DNA of 64,000 nt from Candidatus Jettenia sp. (GTDB lineage Bacteria; Planctomycetota; Brocadiia; Brocadiales; Brocadiaceae). Positions 44,506 to 53,888 of the stretch are shown piece by piece. The stretch covers positions 1,455,659 to 1,519,658 of the forward strand of contig CP091278.1 of NCBI GenBank assembly GCA_021650895.1, given 5' to 3'. Numbering within the stretch: position 1 is the stretch's first letter; each line of letters opens with the position of its first letter. The translations under genes and the position numbers were made by a program. Under the pieces are notes generated by a model. It was not told the DNA's origin, ran no database searches, and saw only the letters and a program-made list of their open reading frames with translations.

Positions 44506-44769
44506 TTAGTTGTGATATACGAGAGGATATTTGTCAGGGTCTACCAATGATTCTATTTCAAGGTCTATATCCAGTTTCTCCCATCTCAGGTGATTATCAT
44601 GGAAAAGTTCTACTTCTAATATCTCACCTATCTTTGCTTCTTTAAACCATGGAAACTCTTCGAATGGTAAAAAATACTCTGTACCTTTGACATACAGCCA
44701 TATCCCATGATTAGATATATTGGTTACCTCAACGTGAGAAATGTTTTCTCCAACTTTCTTTGATTTCAT
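44506..44769 (-). CDS. DUF2442 family protein
   Basis: 87 residues: VEVTNISNHGIWLYVKGTEY FLPFEEFPWFKEA is the family core, with a C-terminal HLRWEKLDIDLEIESLVDPD. DUF2442 genes often sit next to DUF4160 genes in a toxin-antitoxin-like pair, and the start of this one overlaps the end of a DUF4160 gene. Function not established. Confidence 0.85.
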   Translation of the reverse strand: MKSKKVGENISHVEVTNISNHGIWLYVKGTEYFLPFEEFPWFKEAKIGEILEVELFHDNHLRWEKLDIDLEIESLVDPDKYPLVYHN

Positions 44770-44967
44770 AAATTCTTTCCTTTGTTATTTTAAGCAATTC
44801 GCTGATTTCGTTCTGTTTCAATCCTTTAGTTACTGCTAATTCAATCTCAGGTTCCAACCATATTTTTGTCTCCCCATCAGGAGACCATACATGCACATGC
44901 ATCCTTCGCTCTTCTCTTGAGAAAATAGAAATCTATATTGTTTGTAGCGAAAAACTGTTGGACTCAT
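44729..44967 (-). pseudogene. DUF4160 family gene with a frameshift
   Basis: It begins at ATG 44967 with MSPTVFRYKQYRFLF, the family start. It then needs a one-base shift near 44925 to continue as FSREERRMHVHVWSPDGETK, IWLEPEIELAVTKGLKQNEI and ending KESWRKHFSR at 44729. The end overlaps DUF2442. A GDGE..LEPEI block of this kind is typical of DUF4160. It may be a true mutation or a sequence error. Confidence 0.7.
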
Positions 44968-45310
44968 TTATGTTCCTCTGTACATAGATACACCATAGGT
45001 CATTGTTTTGTCGTTGCCCTGTTCATCTTTTCGCCATTACAGCATATATTGCTCAAAAGAAGAACAAGAATCTCCAAAATTAAAGGATTCTGTTACCGGG
45101 GTCATCTTTGAAAATATGAATTCTTTTCGTTGGATTTACCTCTTGTGCCATATCAGACAGATAAACTGCTACATGGCTAATAGCTTCTCTGTCACGCTGA
45201 AATTTCGTGGAAAGTACTTCTAAGATATCCTTGATGATTTCCTTAAACAGTTTCACCAAAATAACTATTTTTGTTACAAAAACGACCTTTTTAATTACTT
45301 ATTTTCTTTA
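44968..45310. other. Gene-free region
   Basis: No gene, RNA or strong signal is recognised between the DUF4160 start and the 3' end of mscS. Confidence 0.4.
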
Positions 45311-46351
45311 TCAAGAATGAAGTTTAAGTAGGGTAGGCCTTTCAATTCCCCGGGCCTCGAACTCCTCATAAATACGAAAATTAATCCTTTGCTGGATATC
45401 CATATACTTATTAAAGTCAGATCCAATAATGTAATAAACTATCTCAAAAATCATGCTAGAGTTTTCATATGATTGAAAATGTGCGCGGCCAAATACGGCA
45501 TCGTCAATATTCTCAATAATATTTTTTATAATACCGGGCATTTCTTTTAATTTTTGGAGAGGTGTTTGATATGTTACACCAATCGTAAAAAGGACCCGCC
45601 TCCTTTCCATCTGCTTATAGTTATGGATACGGGAACTTGTAAGACGGGAGTTGGGAAAAACGATTTGCTCGCCAGCTACGCTTGTGATTCTTGTTGTTTT
45701 TACACCGATGTTTTCAACAATTCCCATTTTATCATCAACAATGATAAAATCACCAACCTGGAAAGGACGGTCAAAAAATATCACAAAGTAACCAAAAAAA
45801 TCACTTAATACCGCTTGTGCTGCAAAAGCTACAGCGATACCACCAATGCCAAGTCCCGTTATAATTGCTGAAATCCTGAAATCAAGATTATCTAGAAGGA
45901 AAAGAAGGCCGAGTCCCCAAACTACAATAGTTACAATAGTCGATATCCCCCTCAAGTTTCTCATACTTTCTTTATCGCCAACCCTCTTCTCCCAATAATA
46001 TTTAAAGACATAGTGGGTAATCACAACAGTAAATCGAATGATAAAAAAAGCAACAATTATAACAAGGGCAGAATGAAAGATTTTTGCTACTGATGTACTC
46101 AGGTCTAAATAGGTTAATCCAAAGTAAAAAGCACAAAAATAAAGTAAGGGAATAATGAATTTTTCAATCCCCGAAATAATAACATCATCAATGATGATTT
46201 TTGTGTTTTCAATCCATGCCTTTAATCGCTTCTGAATAAAACCTTTTAGAATCCTGATAGTAAGCACTAATACGATAATAATACCAATGCTTATGAGGTA
46301 ATCTAAGAGGGTATTACCAAAATATTTTTGTTCTGAAATGAAGTGAATCAA
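45311..46351 (-). CDS. MscS-family mechanosensitive channel
   Basis: 346 residues with four or five membrane helices (LISIGIIIVLVLTIRILKGF, IIPLLYFCAFYFGLTYLDL). The pore-lining TM3 and beta domain follow: GLGIGGIAVAFAAQAVLSDF FGYFVIFFDRPFQVGDFI, VDDKMGIVENIGVKTTRI. The C-terminal alpha/beta domain has RRVLFTIGVTYQTP. It relieves turgor during hypo-osmotic shock. It lies downstream of the hemC terminator, so it has its own promoter. Confidence 0.92.
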   Translation of the reverse strand: MIHFISEQKYFGNTLLDYLISIGIIIVLVLTIRILKGFIQKRLKAWIENTKIIIDDVIISGIEKFIIPLLYFCAFYFGLTYLDLSTSVAKIFHSALVIIVAFFIIRFTVVITHYVFKYYWEKRVGDKESMRNLRGISTIVTIVVWGLGLLFLLDNLDFRISAIITGLGIGGIAVAFAAQAVLSDFFGYFVIFFDRPFQVGDFIIVDDKMGIVENIGVKTTRITSVAGEQIVFPNSRLTSSRIHNYKQMERRRVLFTIGVTYQTPLQKLKEMPGIIKNIIENIDDAVFGRAHFQSYENSSMIFEIVYYIIGSDFNKYMDIQQRINFRIYEEFEARGIERPTLLKLHS

Positions 46352-46452
46352 ATTTTTTCTCCTATAATTTTAGAATACTTCTCAGGTATAGATTCAGGAA
46401 ATAATCTTTAGAAACCGTGCTTCTTCCAAAAGTTTACAGTAAATTTGTAAAT

Positions 46453-46487
46453 AAAAAAAGCCTATGATGGTAGTGTCATCATAGGCT
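46453..46487 (-). terminator. Terminator downstream of hemC
   Basis: AGCCTATGATG (46459-46469) and CATCATAGGCT (46477-46487) form an 11-bp stem; on the minus strand it is followed by a run of seven T. Confidence 0.88.
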
Positions 46488-46530
46488 CTCTTCTTTCTTA
46501 TAGAAAGAAAAATGTAAAATCGATACTCTT

Positions 46531-47484
46531 TTATATATGGTTTATATTTTTCTGAAATTCCTGCCGAATCTCATTCAAAATCTTCATCCCACCATTTTCT
46601 AACATCCTTTGAGCAAGTTCATTCCCTATCTTTACTGCCTGACTCGCAGGACCACGGTGATTATCTCTTACGGCAGTTATACCATCCACCGAGCAAATAA
46701 TCGCTTCAAGATATATCTCATTCCCCTGCACATGTGCATGTGCCCCGATAGGAACCTGGCATCCACCTTCAAGCCTTGCCATCAATGCCCGCTCTGCTTC
46801 TACGGCAATTCTTGTCTCAGGATCATTGATGCCAGAAACAACTTTCTCAATACGATTATCGTGTTTACGGATTTCTATATAAAGTGAGCCCTGACCCACG
46901 GCCGGCAACATGATATCGAAAGGTATTTGGCTGATTTGACCTGCATAACCCATCCTGATCAATCCTGCATGGGCTAAAATAATAGCTTCCATAGTATCTG
47001 TTTCGAGTTTTTTAAGCCGGGTATCCAGATTACCACGCAGGTCCAGTATCTTGAGATCTGGTCTAAAAGCAAGCAACTGTGCTCTTCTGCGGAGACTGCT
47101 TGTACCGATACGTGCATTTTTAGGCAATTCTTTCAGGGTAGCATTATTATTGCTGATAAGAACATCATGAGGATCCTTACGCTTGGGTGTTGCACCCACA
47201 GTTAATTCCCCGTGGATCTCTGTCGGTACATCTTTGGCGCTATGAACGGCAATATCGATTTTTTTTTCAATGAGGGCTACTTCCAATTCCTTCGTAAATA
47301 AACCAACTCCACCTAAACGCGATAAGGGAGCATCTGTAATCTTGTCGCCCTTTGTAGTTATCTTCTCAATTTGAAACTCAAATTCAGGGTTCAATCGTTT
47401 TAGTTCAGATATAACCCAATTTGTTTGGATTAGAGCGAGTTTACTACCTCTGGAACCAACGATAATTTGTTTTTCCTTTGCCAA
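46531..47484 (-). CDS. hemC: Hydroxymethylbilane synthase
   Basis: 317 residues: VGSRGSKLALIQTNWVISEL, KITTKGDKI, KELEVALIEKKIDIAVHSAK DVP, GTSSLRRRAQLLAFRPDL and LRGNLDTRLKKL, plus the dipyrromethane-cofactor Cys in LEGGCQVPIGAHA. It polymerises four porphobilinogens in tetrapyrrole synthesis. This feeds the siroheme and heme routes suggested by the Ahb genes at 23435-24905. Followed by a clear terminator. Confidence 0.96.
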   Translation of the reverse strand: MAKEKQIIVGSRGSKLALIQTNWVISELKRLNPEFEFQIEKITTKGDKITDAPLSRLGGVGLFTKELEVALIEKKIDIAVHSAKDVPTEIHGELTVGATPKRKDPHDVLISNNNATLKELPKNARIGTSSLRRRAQLLAFRPDLKILDLRGNLDTRLKKLETDTMEAIILAHAGLIRMGYAGQISQIPFDIMLPAVGQGSLYIEIRKHDNRIEKVVSGINDPETRIAVEAERALMARLEGGCQVPIGAHAHVQGNEIYLEAIICSVDGITAVRDNHRGPASQAVKIGNELAQRMLENGGMKILNEIRQEFQKNINHI

Positions 47485-47631
47485 TGCTAGTTCTCTCCAT
47501 CTTTCATGAAATATAGTAATGATTGTAAATTTATTTAAATAAAGTGCTTATAATATCATAATGTATGACAGGTGTCAAATTCCTTTGGATATTTCATAAT
47601 GAGCCATTAAGGGAAAAATTATGATTACTCT

Positions 47632-48267
47632 TCAACCTAAATCATGAGATTTAATTTTCCCGCCAATTTTACTCTCGGTACCACGCAATAATCTTTCAAT
47701 ATTTGACTTATGCCTTACAATAAGAAGTATAGAAATAAATATTGAGAATAACGTCAGATAAAGCCCCTGACCAAAGGGATCTTTACCAAACAGTATTATA
47801 CATACAACTAATACTATTGAGCTAAGCATAGACCCCAGAGATATGTAACGGGAAATGGAGATTATCAATAACCATGCCGCAGCCGAGATAATAAGTGGTA
47901 AAGGCGCCAACCACAAAAATACCCCGCAACTGGTTGCAGCAGCCTTTCCCCCCTTAAAATTAAGGAAGACAGGAAACGTATGACCACAGATTACACCCAT
48001 ACCACACAGTATTAACGTTAGATTGTGTCCATATCCGGAAAATAATCGGTCAAAGAGAAAAACAGGCAGGAAACCCTTTAACATATCCAGGATAAACACC
48101 AATATACCATAAGGCTTGCCTAATACCCTTCCAACATTCGTTGCTCCTGGGTTTCCACTACCGAATTGCCGAATATCAACACCTTTTACCATCTTTGTGA
48201 TTAAAAATCCAAAGGGAATACTACCAATAAGATATGAAATAATTGGACTAAGAATATTTTGTATCAT
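47632..48267 (-). CDS. plsY: Glycerol-3-phosphate acyltransferase PlsY
   Basis: 211 residues from ATG 48267 (a GTG one codon earlier is possible). Polytopic membrane protein with the PlsY motifs IGSIPFGFLITKMVKGVDIR, GSGNPGATNVGR, GHTFPVFLNFKGGKAAATS. It transfers acyl groups from acyl-phosphate to glycerol-3-phosphate, the first step of phospholipid synthesis. The LPS-kinase-like gene lies 13 bases upstream. Confidence 0.95.
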   Translation of the reverse strand: MIQNILSPIISYLIGSIPFGFLITKMVKGVDIRQFGSGNPGATNVGRVLGKPYGILVFILDMLKGFLPVFLFDRLFSGYGHNLTLILCGMGVICGHTFPVFLNFKGGKAAATSCGVFLWLAPLPLIISAAAWLLIISISRYISLGSMLSSIVLVVCIILFGKDPFGQGLYLTLFSIFISILLIVRHKSNIERLLRGTESKIGGKIKSHDLG

Positions 48268-48279
48268 CACCGCTAACCT

Positions 48280-49323
48280 TTACTTTCCTGAAAGACCCAA
48301 AATCTGCCACCATAATTTATGGAGAGAATGATGAGACTGATATTGACGAATACATGCTTTCCAATCTCTATCAAGGGTATTATTATACCGTAGATACATT
48401 TTTAAAAACCGAACTCTATCTGTTTTAGAAATCAATTTTATTTTTTGGCCTAACGATACCGCTTTTATTTCCTCACCTGCTACATCCTGGGATATCAATG
48501 CATCGCATTGATATTTTTTGTCTGAAAATCCCTGTTTCATGCTATCTCTTCCCCCTTTCAAATGAAGCTTGAGGAAGGAATTATTCCTGTTTTTCTTCGC
48601 ATCTTTATCAGTAAGCCAACGTATTTTCTCCAGAGAGCGATCAAGGCGTAATAAATTTTTAATTCTTTCATTGATAGGGAATGTGGGGAAAATAACCGAT
48701 TTATCTAAATCTATTATATACACAGTAAACTCATCACGAGAATCACTTTTCAAAAGTATGTTTTTTATATGCAAATCTGCGTGATATATACCTGCATCGT
48801 GCATATTCCTTATTGATCTTGCAAGGGCAGAAATTATGGATTTTTTGGACTCCTGTATATATAACAAGGAAGATTCTTTAAGAAATTGAGCAATATCAAC
48901 TGCGCCGGATATCTCCTTCGTTATAAAATTTGCCTTATAAAATAAACCCCATACTCTTCTCTTGGTTACAGCAATCACTTCAGCAGATAGTACACCTTTT
49001 TGAGAGGCGTATTCATGGAGAGAGAATTCGTTGAAAGGTCTGGATTTATTGCAAAAAATGCCCCCAAGAAGTTTACCAAATAAACCACCGTGCCGATAAT
49101 CCCTGATAATAAGTCTTTCCCCACTATATCCTGTAACAGGTACTGATACATAACTTCCCCTTCCGGATTTTATGTTCGGTGTATCTGCATATCTCTCATG
49201 TACAGGTTTTGTATCAAAGACTATGTTCAGTATGGTCTCTTTGTACCCCGCTCTTACCAATATGGTTGTACCACCCCTTCTGATTATTGAAAAAGATGCC
49301 GGTATCTTTTGTTTCTGTAGCAT
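48280..49323 (-). CDS. Lipopolysaccharide (Kdo/WaaP-type) kinase family protein
   Basis: 347 residues with a eukaryote-like kinase fold: invariant Lys/Glu region (RGGLFGKLLGG, SAEVIAVTKRRVWGLFYKAN), the catalytic loop NMHDAGIYHADLHIKNILL (HxD with Asn) and the metal site VYIIDLDKSVIF. WaaP/KdkA-type kinases phosphorylate heptose or Kdo of lipid A core. The divergent heptosyltransferase-like gene supports an outer-membrane polysaccharide role. Confidence 0.85.
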   Translation of the reverse strand: MLQKQKIPASFSIIRRGGTTILVRAGYKETILNIVFDTKPVHERYADTPNIKSGRGSYVSVPVTGYSGERLIIRDYRHGGLFGKLLGGIFCNKSRPFNEFSLHEYASQKGVLSAEVIAVTKRRVWGLFYKANFITKEISGAVDIAQFLKESSLLYIQESKKSIISALARSIRNMHDAGIYHADLHIKNILLKSDSRDEFTVYIIDLDKSVIFPTFPINERIKNLLRLDRSLEKIRWLTDKDAKKNRNNSFLKLHLKGGRDSMKQGFSDKKYQCDALISQDVAGEEIKAVSLGQKIKLISKTDRVRFLKMYLRYNNTLDRDWKACIRQYQSHHSLHKLWWQILGLSGK

Positions 49324-49492
49324 AATGATAATCTGTTATGTATCCTTCTTTGCAACCCTTGCTTTTTATTTCGGATATTATATACAAGGATATAAATGAA
49401 TACAAACTTAATTGGAACTGGATTGCTATTGAAAAGATTTTTTATAAGGATTATTATAGCATTAACCTAAATCTTTCGCAGAAAATCTTTTA

Positions 49493-50587
49493 ATGTATAC
49501 ATCAATGGAAAGACAACTCAATAATCCAGAGAATATCCTGGTTGTTCGCCTGGGAGCAATGGGCGATATTATCCACGTTATACCTGCAGTAAAGAACTTG
49601 AGAATAACGTTCCCTTCTGCCCATATTGCATGGCTGGTAGAGGACAAATTAAAAGACCTCATTGAATGTATTCCAGAGGTAGATGAAGTTATTGTCTTCC
49701 CTAGAAAACAATGGCAAACCGCTCTTAAACACCCTCAGAAATATGTTAAAATCATTTCAGAAATGCGGATATTTTTTAAAAAATTAAGAAAAAAGAACTA
49801 TGATATCGCATTGGATTTTCATGGCAATTTTAAAAGTGGATTATTAACCTATCTGAGCAGCGCAAGAACAAGAATTGGTTTTTCTCGAGGATATTGTAAA
49901 GAATTTAACTTTATTTTCATGAATTTACGGATTACACCGCAACAAAAAAAGATGCACAGGATTGATAAATATCTCAACCTTTTACAGGGCTTACGTATAA
50001 AGGCGGGTTATCAAAGGCCTGTATTTTCAATTCCGGATACTGACCGTCTCTATATTCAGGATTTTATTCACCACAATTATCATAATCAAAAATCTGTTAC
50101 AATAATCCACCCGGGAACAAGCATATTTGGTGAATATAAACGATGGCAAACTAAAAATTATGCCCTTCTTGCAGACCGGCTAATACAGGAACTTAATCAT
50201 TCAGTCATTTTTACCTGGGGCCCACTTGAATACAAAATAGTAGAGGAAATTATCTCTCTCATGCATTATAAGGCTACTGTTGCATGCAAGACATCATCGG
50301 CGAAGCAATTAATTGCATTACTCCACTATGCACATCTTTTTATCGGCAGTGATACCGGTCCCACCCATATTGCTTCATGCATAGGAGTTCCTACCGTTGC
50401 GATTTTTGGCCCCAAAGACCCCGTTATTTACGCACCTTATGGCAAAAACGCTGTAATTGTAAAGAAAGATATCCCCTGTAGCCCTTGTGAAAAAAGAACA
50501 TGTGATCATATTACCTGTATTAATTCCATCACTTCAGAAGATGTCTTTGATGCTGTTTGTAAATTACTTAAGACGCAAATACATTAA
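49493..50587 (+). CDS. Glycosyltransferase family 9 (LPS heptosyltransferase-like)
   Basis: 364 residues. GT-B fold signatures: NILVVRLGAMGDIIHVIPAV KNLR, ALDFHGNFKSGLLTYLSSAR, and the C-terminal nucleotide-sugar site HLFIGSDTGPTHIASCIGVP TVAIFGPKDP. It transfers heptose (or a related sugar) to the core of lipopolysaccharide from the inner-membrane face. Three cysteines near the end (PCSPCEKRTCDH) match heptosyltransferase I/II endings. A start at 49505 (second Met) is also possible. Confidence 0.9.
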   Translation: MYTSMERQLNNPENILVVRLGAMGDIIHVIPAVKNLRITFPSAHIAWLVEDKLKDLIECIPEVDEVIVFPRKQWQTALKHPQKYVKIISEMRIFFKKLRKKNYDIALDFHGNFKSGLLTYLSSARTRIGFSRGYCKEFNFIFMNLRITPQQKKMHRIDKYLNLLQGLRIKAGYQRPVFSIPDTDRLYIQDFIHHNYHNQKSVTIIHPGTSIFGEYKRWQTKNYALLADRLIQELNHSVIFTWGPLEYKIVEEIISLMHYKATVACKTSSAKQLIALLHYAHLFIGSDTGPTHIASCIGVPTVAIFGPKDPVIYAPYGKNAVIVKKDIPCSPCEKRTCDHITCINSITSEDVFDAVCKLLKTQIH

Positions 50588-50678
50588 TATCGAAAAGAAG
50601 TTTGACTTTTTCTCTATCGCTTGATATTATAACCTCTTATTATCTTTACCAATATTACAAAGAAGGAGATCGTTAATT

Positions 50679-51650
50679 GTGGAAACGGTGGGTATCTTCG
50701 ACTCAATCAAAGCCGATATGGAAGAGGTTGAAAATCGATTTTATAAAGAATTAAAACCCGAGAGCAATTCATTAGCTGATCTTATCTCTCATATCAGTAA
50801 ATATAAGGGAAAAAGGTTACGACCCGCTTTGGTATTATTGTCGGGGAAATGCGCCGGTGATATATTGCCTCAGCATGTTGACCTTGCAGTCGTAGTAGAA
50901 ATGGTTCATACTGCAACCCTTGTTCATGATGATATTATTGATGAAGCATCTATGAGAAGACATGTTGAAAGTGTAAACTCAAAATGGGGAAGAGAGATAT
51001 CTATCTTATTCGGGGACTATCTGTTTTCCAGGGGTTTTACTATACTTTCTGCCCTTGATTCTCAAATTGCGACCCTTCTGCTTTCTCAAACCGTTAATAT
51101 CATGAGTGAAGGAGAGATAATTCAACTTCAAAGGCGTTATGATATTGAACTGAGTGAAAATGATTATTTCGATATTATCGAGAGAAAAACAGCTTCCCTT
51201 TGTGCTGCAAGTTGCCGCCTGGGAGCTGCATTTGCCGGAGCTAATCGCAAGATATTAGATATGTTATCCAATTATGGTTTAAAGATCGGTATTGCTTTTC
51301 AGATTGTTGATGACTGCCTTGATATGATGGGCACTGAGGACGAGGTTGGTAAATCGTTAAACACGGATATACAGAAGGGTAAACTTACGTTACCTCTCAT
51401 ACATCTCGTGAATCAGCTGCCAAAAAACAAGCTCAAGACAACGAGAGAACTGATATTCCAAAATGATGTGAAAGAAACGAAGGCTGCTATTCTCGAATTG
51501 TTAACAGAACATGATGCCATCGAATATGCCTTTAGCACTGCAAAAAATATCGTAAAGCAGGCACAGGAAGAAATTGCTCCGCTTCCAGATTCAAAATATA
51601 AAACTACCCTCTTAGAGTTGGCCGATTATATCGTTACCCGAAAGAAATAA
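50679..51650 (+). CDS. Polyprenyl diphosphate synthase
   Basis: 323 residues from GTG 50679 with AGAAGGAG upstream. The trans-prenyltransferase motifs are GKRLRPALVLLSG, the first Asp-rich site HTATLVHDDIIDEASMRR (DDIID) and the second IAFQIVDDCLDMMGTEDEVG KSL (DDCLD). It elongates isoprenoid diphosphates, probably making a C40-C50-class chain for quinone. The bulky-residue rule that sets chain length was not analysed. The tatA gene follows 14 bases downstream. Confidence 0.93.
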   Translation: METVGIFDSIKADMEEVENRFYKELKPESNSLADLISHISKYKGKRLRPALVLLSGKCAGDILPQHVDLAVVVEMVHTATLVHDDIIDEASMRRHVESVNSKWGREISILFGDYLFSRGFTILSALDSQIATLLLSQTVNIMSEGEIIQLQRRYDIELSENDYFDIIERKTASLCAASCRLGAAFAGANRKILDMLSNYGLKIGIAFQIVDDCLDMMGTEDEVGKSLNTDIQKGKLTLPLIHLVNQLPKNKLKTTRELIFQNDVKETKAAILELLTEHDAIEYAFSTAKNIVKQAQEEIAPLPDSKYKTTLLELADYIVTRKK

Positions 51651-51664
51651 AAGATAGGAGGATT

Positions 51665-51877
51665 ATGATGATTTCTATGCCCGGTGGTTGGGAATGGATC
51701 GTGATTGGTGTCATTACTTTTATTATATTTGGCAAAAGACTACCCGGTACGATGAGATCGCTAGGAAAAAGTTTTGCTAATCTCAAACAGGGTTTTAAAG
51801 GTGTCGAAGAGGAAATCAAAGAGGTCAAAGAAATAAAAGATGATATTGACACTATTACAAAACTCAAGATAGGTTAA
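51665..51877 (+). CDS. tatA: Twin-arginine translocase subunit TatA/E
   Basis: 70 residues: short periplasmic start, membrane helix WEWIVIGVITFIIFGKRLPG (with FGKRLP hinge), amphipathic helix TMRSLGKSFANLKQGFKGVE, and an acidic/charged tail. Forms the protein-conducting ring of the Tat export system for folded proteins. TAGGAGG upstream. TatC is not in the window. Confidence 0.93.
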   Translation: MMISMPGGWEWIVIGVITFIIFGKRLPGTMRSLGKSFANLKQGFKGVEEEIKEVKEIKDDIDTITKLKIG

Positions 51878-51885
51878 AATGTACC

Positions 51886-52692
51886 TTACCAGCTTTCAAT
51901 ATCTGCTAAGTTAAATTTCATTCCATCTCCAGCAGCAATAATTCTTAACCCTGTTTCCTTTGACAACTGCTCTGCAACTATACGGGGTTGCGCCTTGACC
52001 ATAGTCATACCAAAGTGATTTAATATCGTTACTTTAGGCTTCAGGGCTGTTACCATTTCCTTCACGTCTCTTATGCTCAAATGGTAAAGCCATTTCTTCG
52101 TATCTTTATCTACCGTATAGCGGACTACGTTAACAATCAGGATATCCCCTTTATAATATTTCAATAATTCTGGAAAATAACGGGTATCTACGATCAGCGA
52201 GATCGTATACTTTGGAGTAGAAAAATTAATGCCGTATGTCTCGCTTGGATGATGGTGTTTTATTGGCGTCTCGAAAGAAACCGTATCAGATAATTGGTAA
52301 CGTCCTCCCTCTTTCACAATTTCTATACGTGATATATAGCTCCTTACATACTGAAACACCACAGGGTCCTCTGTTAATGCATCTTCCGGCGCATAAAGGG
52401 TGCCACGTTTTTTAAATCCGCCTTCAGTCATCGCCTCAATCATTACATTTACATCAGCAGCATGATCGAGGTGTCTATGCGTCAGGATTATAGCGTCTAA
52501 TTTCATAGGGTCCATTTTTGGCTTACTGGAAACACATCTGACTAAACATCCCGGACCAGGATCAACCAAAACATTCACACCAAGTAAGGAATACCACATC
52601 CCGCCCGAAGCACGTAATTGTTTGGCTACTACAATTCTTGCGCCAGCTGTGCCAAGAAATTTTATAAAATCTGTTCCTATCATATCTTCCAT
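51886..52692 (-). CDS. MBL-fold metallo-hydrolase
   Basis: 268 residues. The zinc-binding motif HRHLDHAADVNVMIE (HxHxDH) is present, with TAGARIVVAKQLRASGG near the start and later histidines (PIKHHHPSETYGI, VTILNHFGMTMV) as further ligands. It resembles beta-lactamase-like hydrolases related to the RNase Z or phosphoribosyl-phosphodiesterase group. The substrate is unknown. It is convergent to tatA. Confidence 0.88.
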   Translation of the reverse strand: MEDMIGTDFIKFLGTAGARIVVAKQLRASGGMWYSLLGVNVLVDPGPGCLVRCVSSKPKMDPMKLDAIILTHRHLDHAADVNVMIEAMTEGGFKKRGTLYAPEDALTEDPVVFQYVRSYISRIEIVKEGGRYQLSDTVSFETPIKHHHPSETYGINFSTPKYTISLIVDTRYFPELLKYYKGDILIVNVVRYTVDKDTKKWLYHLSIRDVKEMVTALKPKVTILNHFGMTMVKAQPRIVAEQLSKETGLRIIAAGDGMKFNLADIESW

Positions 52693-52798
52693 ACGGATAA
52701 TACTACCATGAGTTCATAAAGGGAGGAATAGAAAAATACATACTGCTCCGAAAAATACAGAGAATACAAGAGACAAAATTCGTATCATACAACGGATT

Positions 52799-53473
52799 TT
52801 ATGGTTGAGTATACCACCACTTTTTCTTTTCCGGAATGTCCGTCGTATGAAAAGAAAAAAAGAAGAACACCTTTCGAAAATTAAGGTATGCAAAACCGCT
52901 GATAGGTCCAACGGCAAGCAATTGCTCACCAGTAAACTTATCATAGATATTGATGGCAAATTTAGCAATGCCTGATTGCTTGATAGCTTTATAGAAGGCT
53001 ATTTCCGGGGTCCCAAGATTTCCGGCAAGAGGGATTGGCAAGGTAAATGACGGCACACCCACAAAGGAGTCGGCACGATCGATAGACAAGGCGCCCGTAG
53101 TGATTGCGGCGATTACTTCAGCCTCTTTTTTGTCTTCAACAATGAACGCACCGTGCTTCCCTAACAAGATCGATACCAGGCCAATCACGTATGCCTTTTC
53201 TGCATGCTCAAAACCATGCGTTTCAAGAAATACCTCCTTGTATTTTAGATATACATCGTCAGCGCCTTCGAGACTCCGTTCTTCAACAAATACCTTCTTT
53301 CCTTCCAGTTTTTTTAAACTTATTCCCATCAAAGCCCGATCGGCAGCGGTACTCAAAAGCAACTGTTCTACTGCCGTTTCTTTTGGATCCGTAACGCGGG
53401 GAGTACCCATGCAGCCCCCAAAGAAAAGAATACTAAGTATTCCAGCTGATATATGCAATAATAGCTTTGGCAT
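52799..53473 (-). CDS. Lipoprotein of unknown function (DUF6655-like)
   Basis: 224 residues with signal peptide and lipobox FFGGC, so it is lipidated and faces the periplasm. The body begins TDPKETAVEQLLLSTAADRA and GKKVFVEERSLEGADDVYLK, with a later VIGLVSILLGKHGAFIVEDK. It resembles the DUF6655 family from memory; the name is not certain. The C-terminus (FFFFSFHTTDIPEKKKWWYT) is aromatic and charged. GGAGGAAAT precedes the ATG. Confidence 0.6.
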   Translation of the reverse strand: MPKLLLHISAGILSILFFGGCMGTPRVTDPKETAVEQLLLSTAADRALMGISLKKLEGKKVFVEERSLEGADDVYLKYKEVFLETHGFEHAEKAYVIGLVSILLGKHGAFIVEDKKEAEVIAAITTGALSIDRADSFVGVPSFTLPIPLAGNLGTPEIAFYKAIKQSGIAKFAINIYDKFTGEQLLAVGPISGFAYLNFRKVFFFFSFHTTDIPEKKKWWYTQP

Positions 53474-53823
53474 TCATATTTCCTCCTAAAGAAAAAAATA
53501 ATAAATTATGAAAATGGTAAAAGTATATCTTGCCACAGAAGTGTGTTGTTACACAATGTAATGTGTTACATCTCCCTAATAATTTTTCAACAAATCTTAT
53601 AACAAATCCTTGCCATTTTATAACATCAGCGATGATCTCTACAAATTAAAAAGACGTTTGTAATAGGCTATACCAAATACACTGGATGAGGATGCACCAA
53701 TCCATTAACAGTTTGTAAGAAAATACAATATACCCGTTACATAATTATTCTAAAATTACAATACTTGCACTTGCCGTACTGAAAAATATTACCTGAGAGC
53801 TTATCGAAAATATGAGAAACCCA
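53474..53823. other. Gene-free region with GTTACA-type repeats
   Basis: No gene. Near 53541-53570 a cluster reads GTGTGTTGTTACACAATGTA then ATGTGTTACAT, which contains TGTAA-TGTG-TTACA and a GTGTTAC half-site (53563-53569) like those before nikR. It lies upstream of the lipoprotein gene on the other strand. Confidence 0.4.
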
Positions 53824-53851
53824 TTGACATTATTACTATCAGTGTTACAAT
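53824..53851 (+). promoter_or_regulatory. Sigma70-type promoter of nikR
   Basis: TTGACA at 53824-53829 and TACAAT at 53846-53851 with a 16-base spacer. Confidence 0.65.
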
Positions 53852-53868
53852 ATTAAAAACCGTAGCAT
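53842..53868 (+). promoter_or_regulatory. Putative NikR operator
   Basis: GTGTTAC-N13-GTAGCAT. The Geobacter-type NikR consensus, as I recall it, is GTGTTAC-N13/14-GTAACAC; here the left half is exact and the right half differs at two positions. The site overlaps the -10 box, so Ni-loaded NikR would block its own transcription. Confidence 0.55.
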
Positions 53869-53888
53869 CAATAATAATGAGGAATACT

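Noticed and set aside
52714-52788. 24-codon minus-strand ORF for a hydrophobic peptide (MIRILSLVFSVFFGAVCIFL)
   Set aside because: It follows the lipoprotein gene by ten bases but has no ribosome site; a chance hydrophobic frame cannot be excluded.
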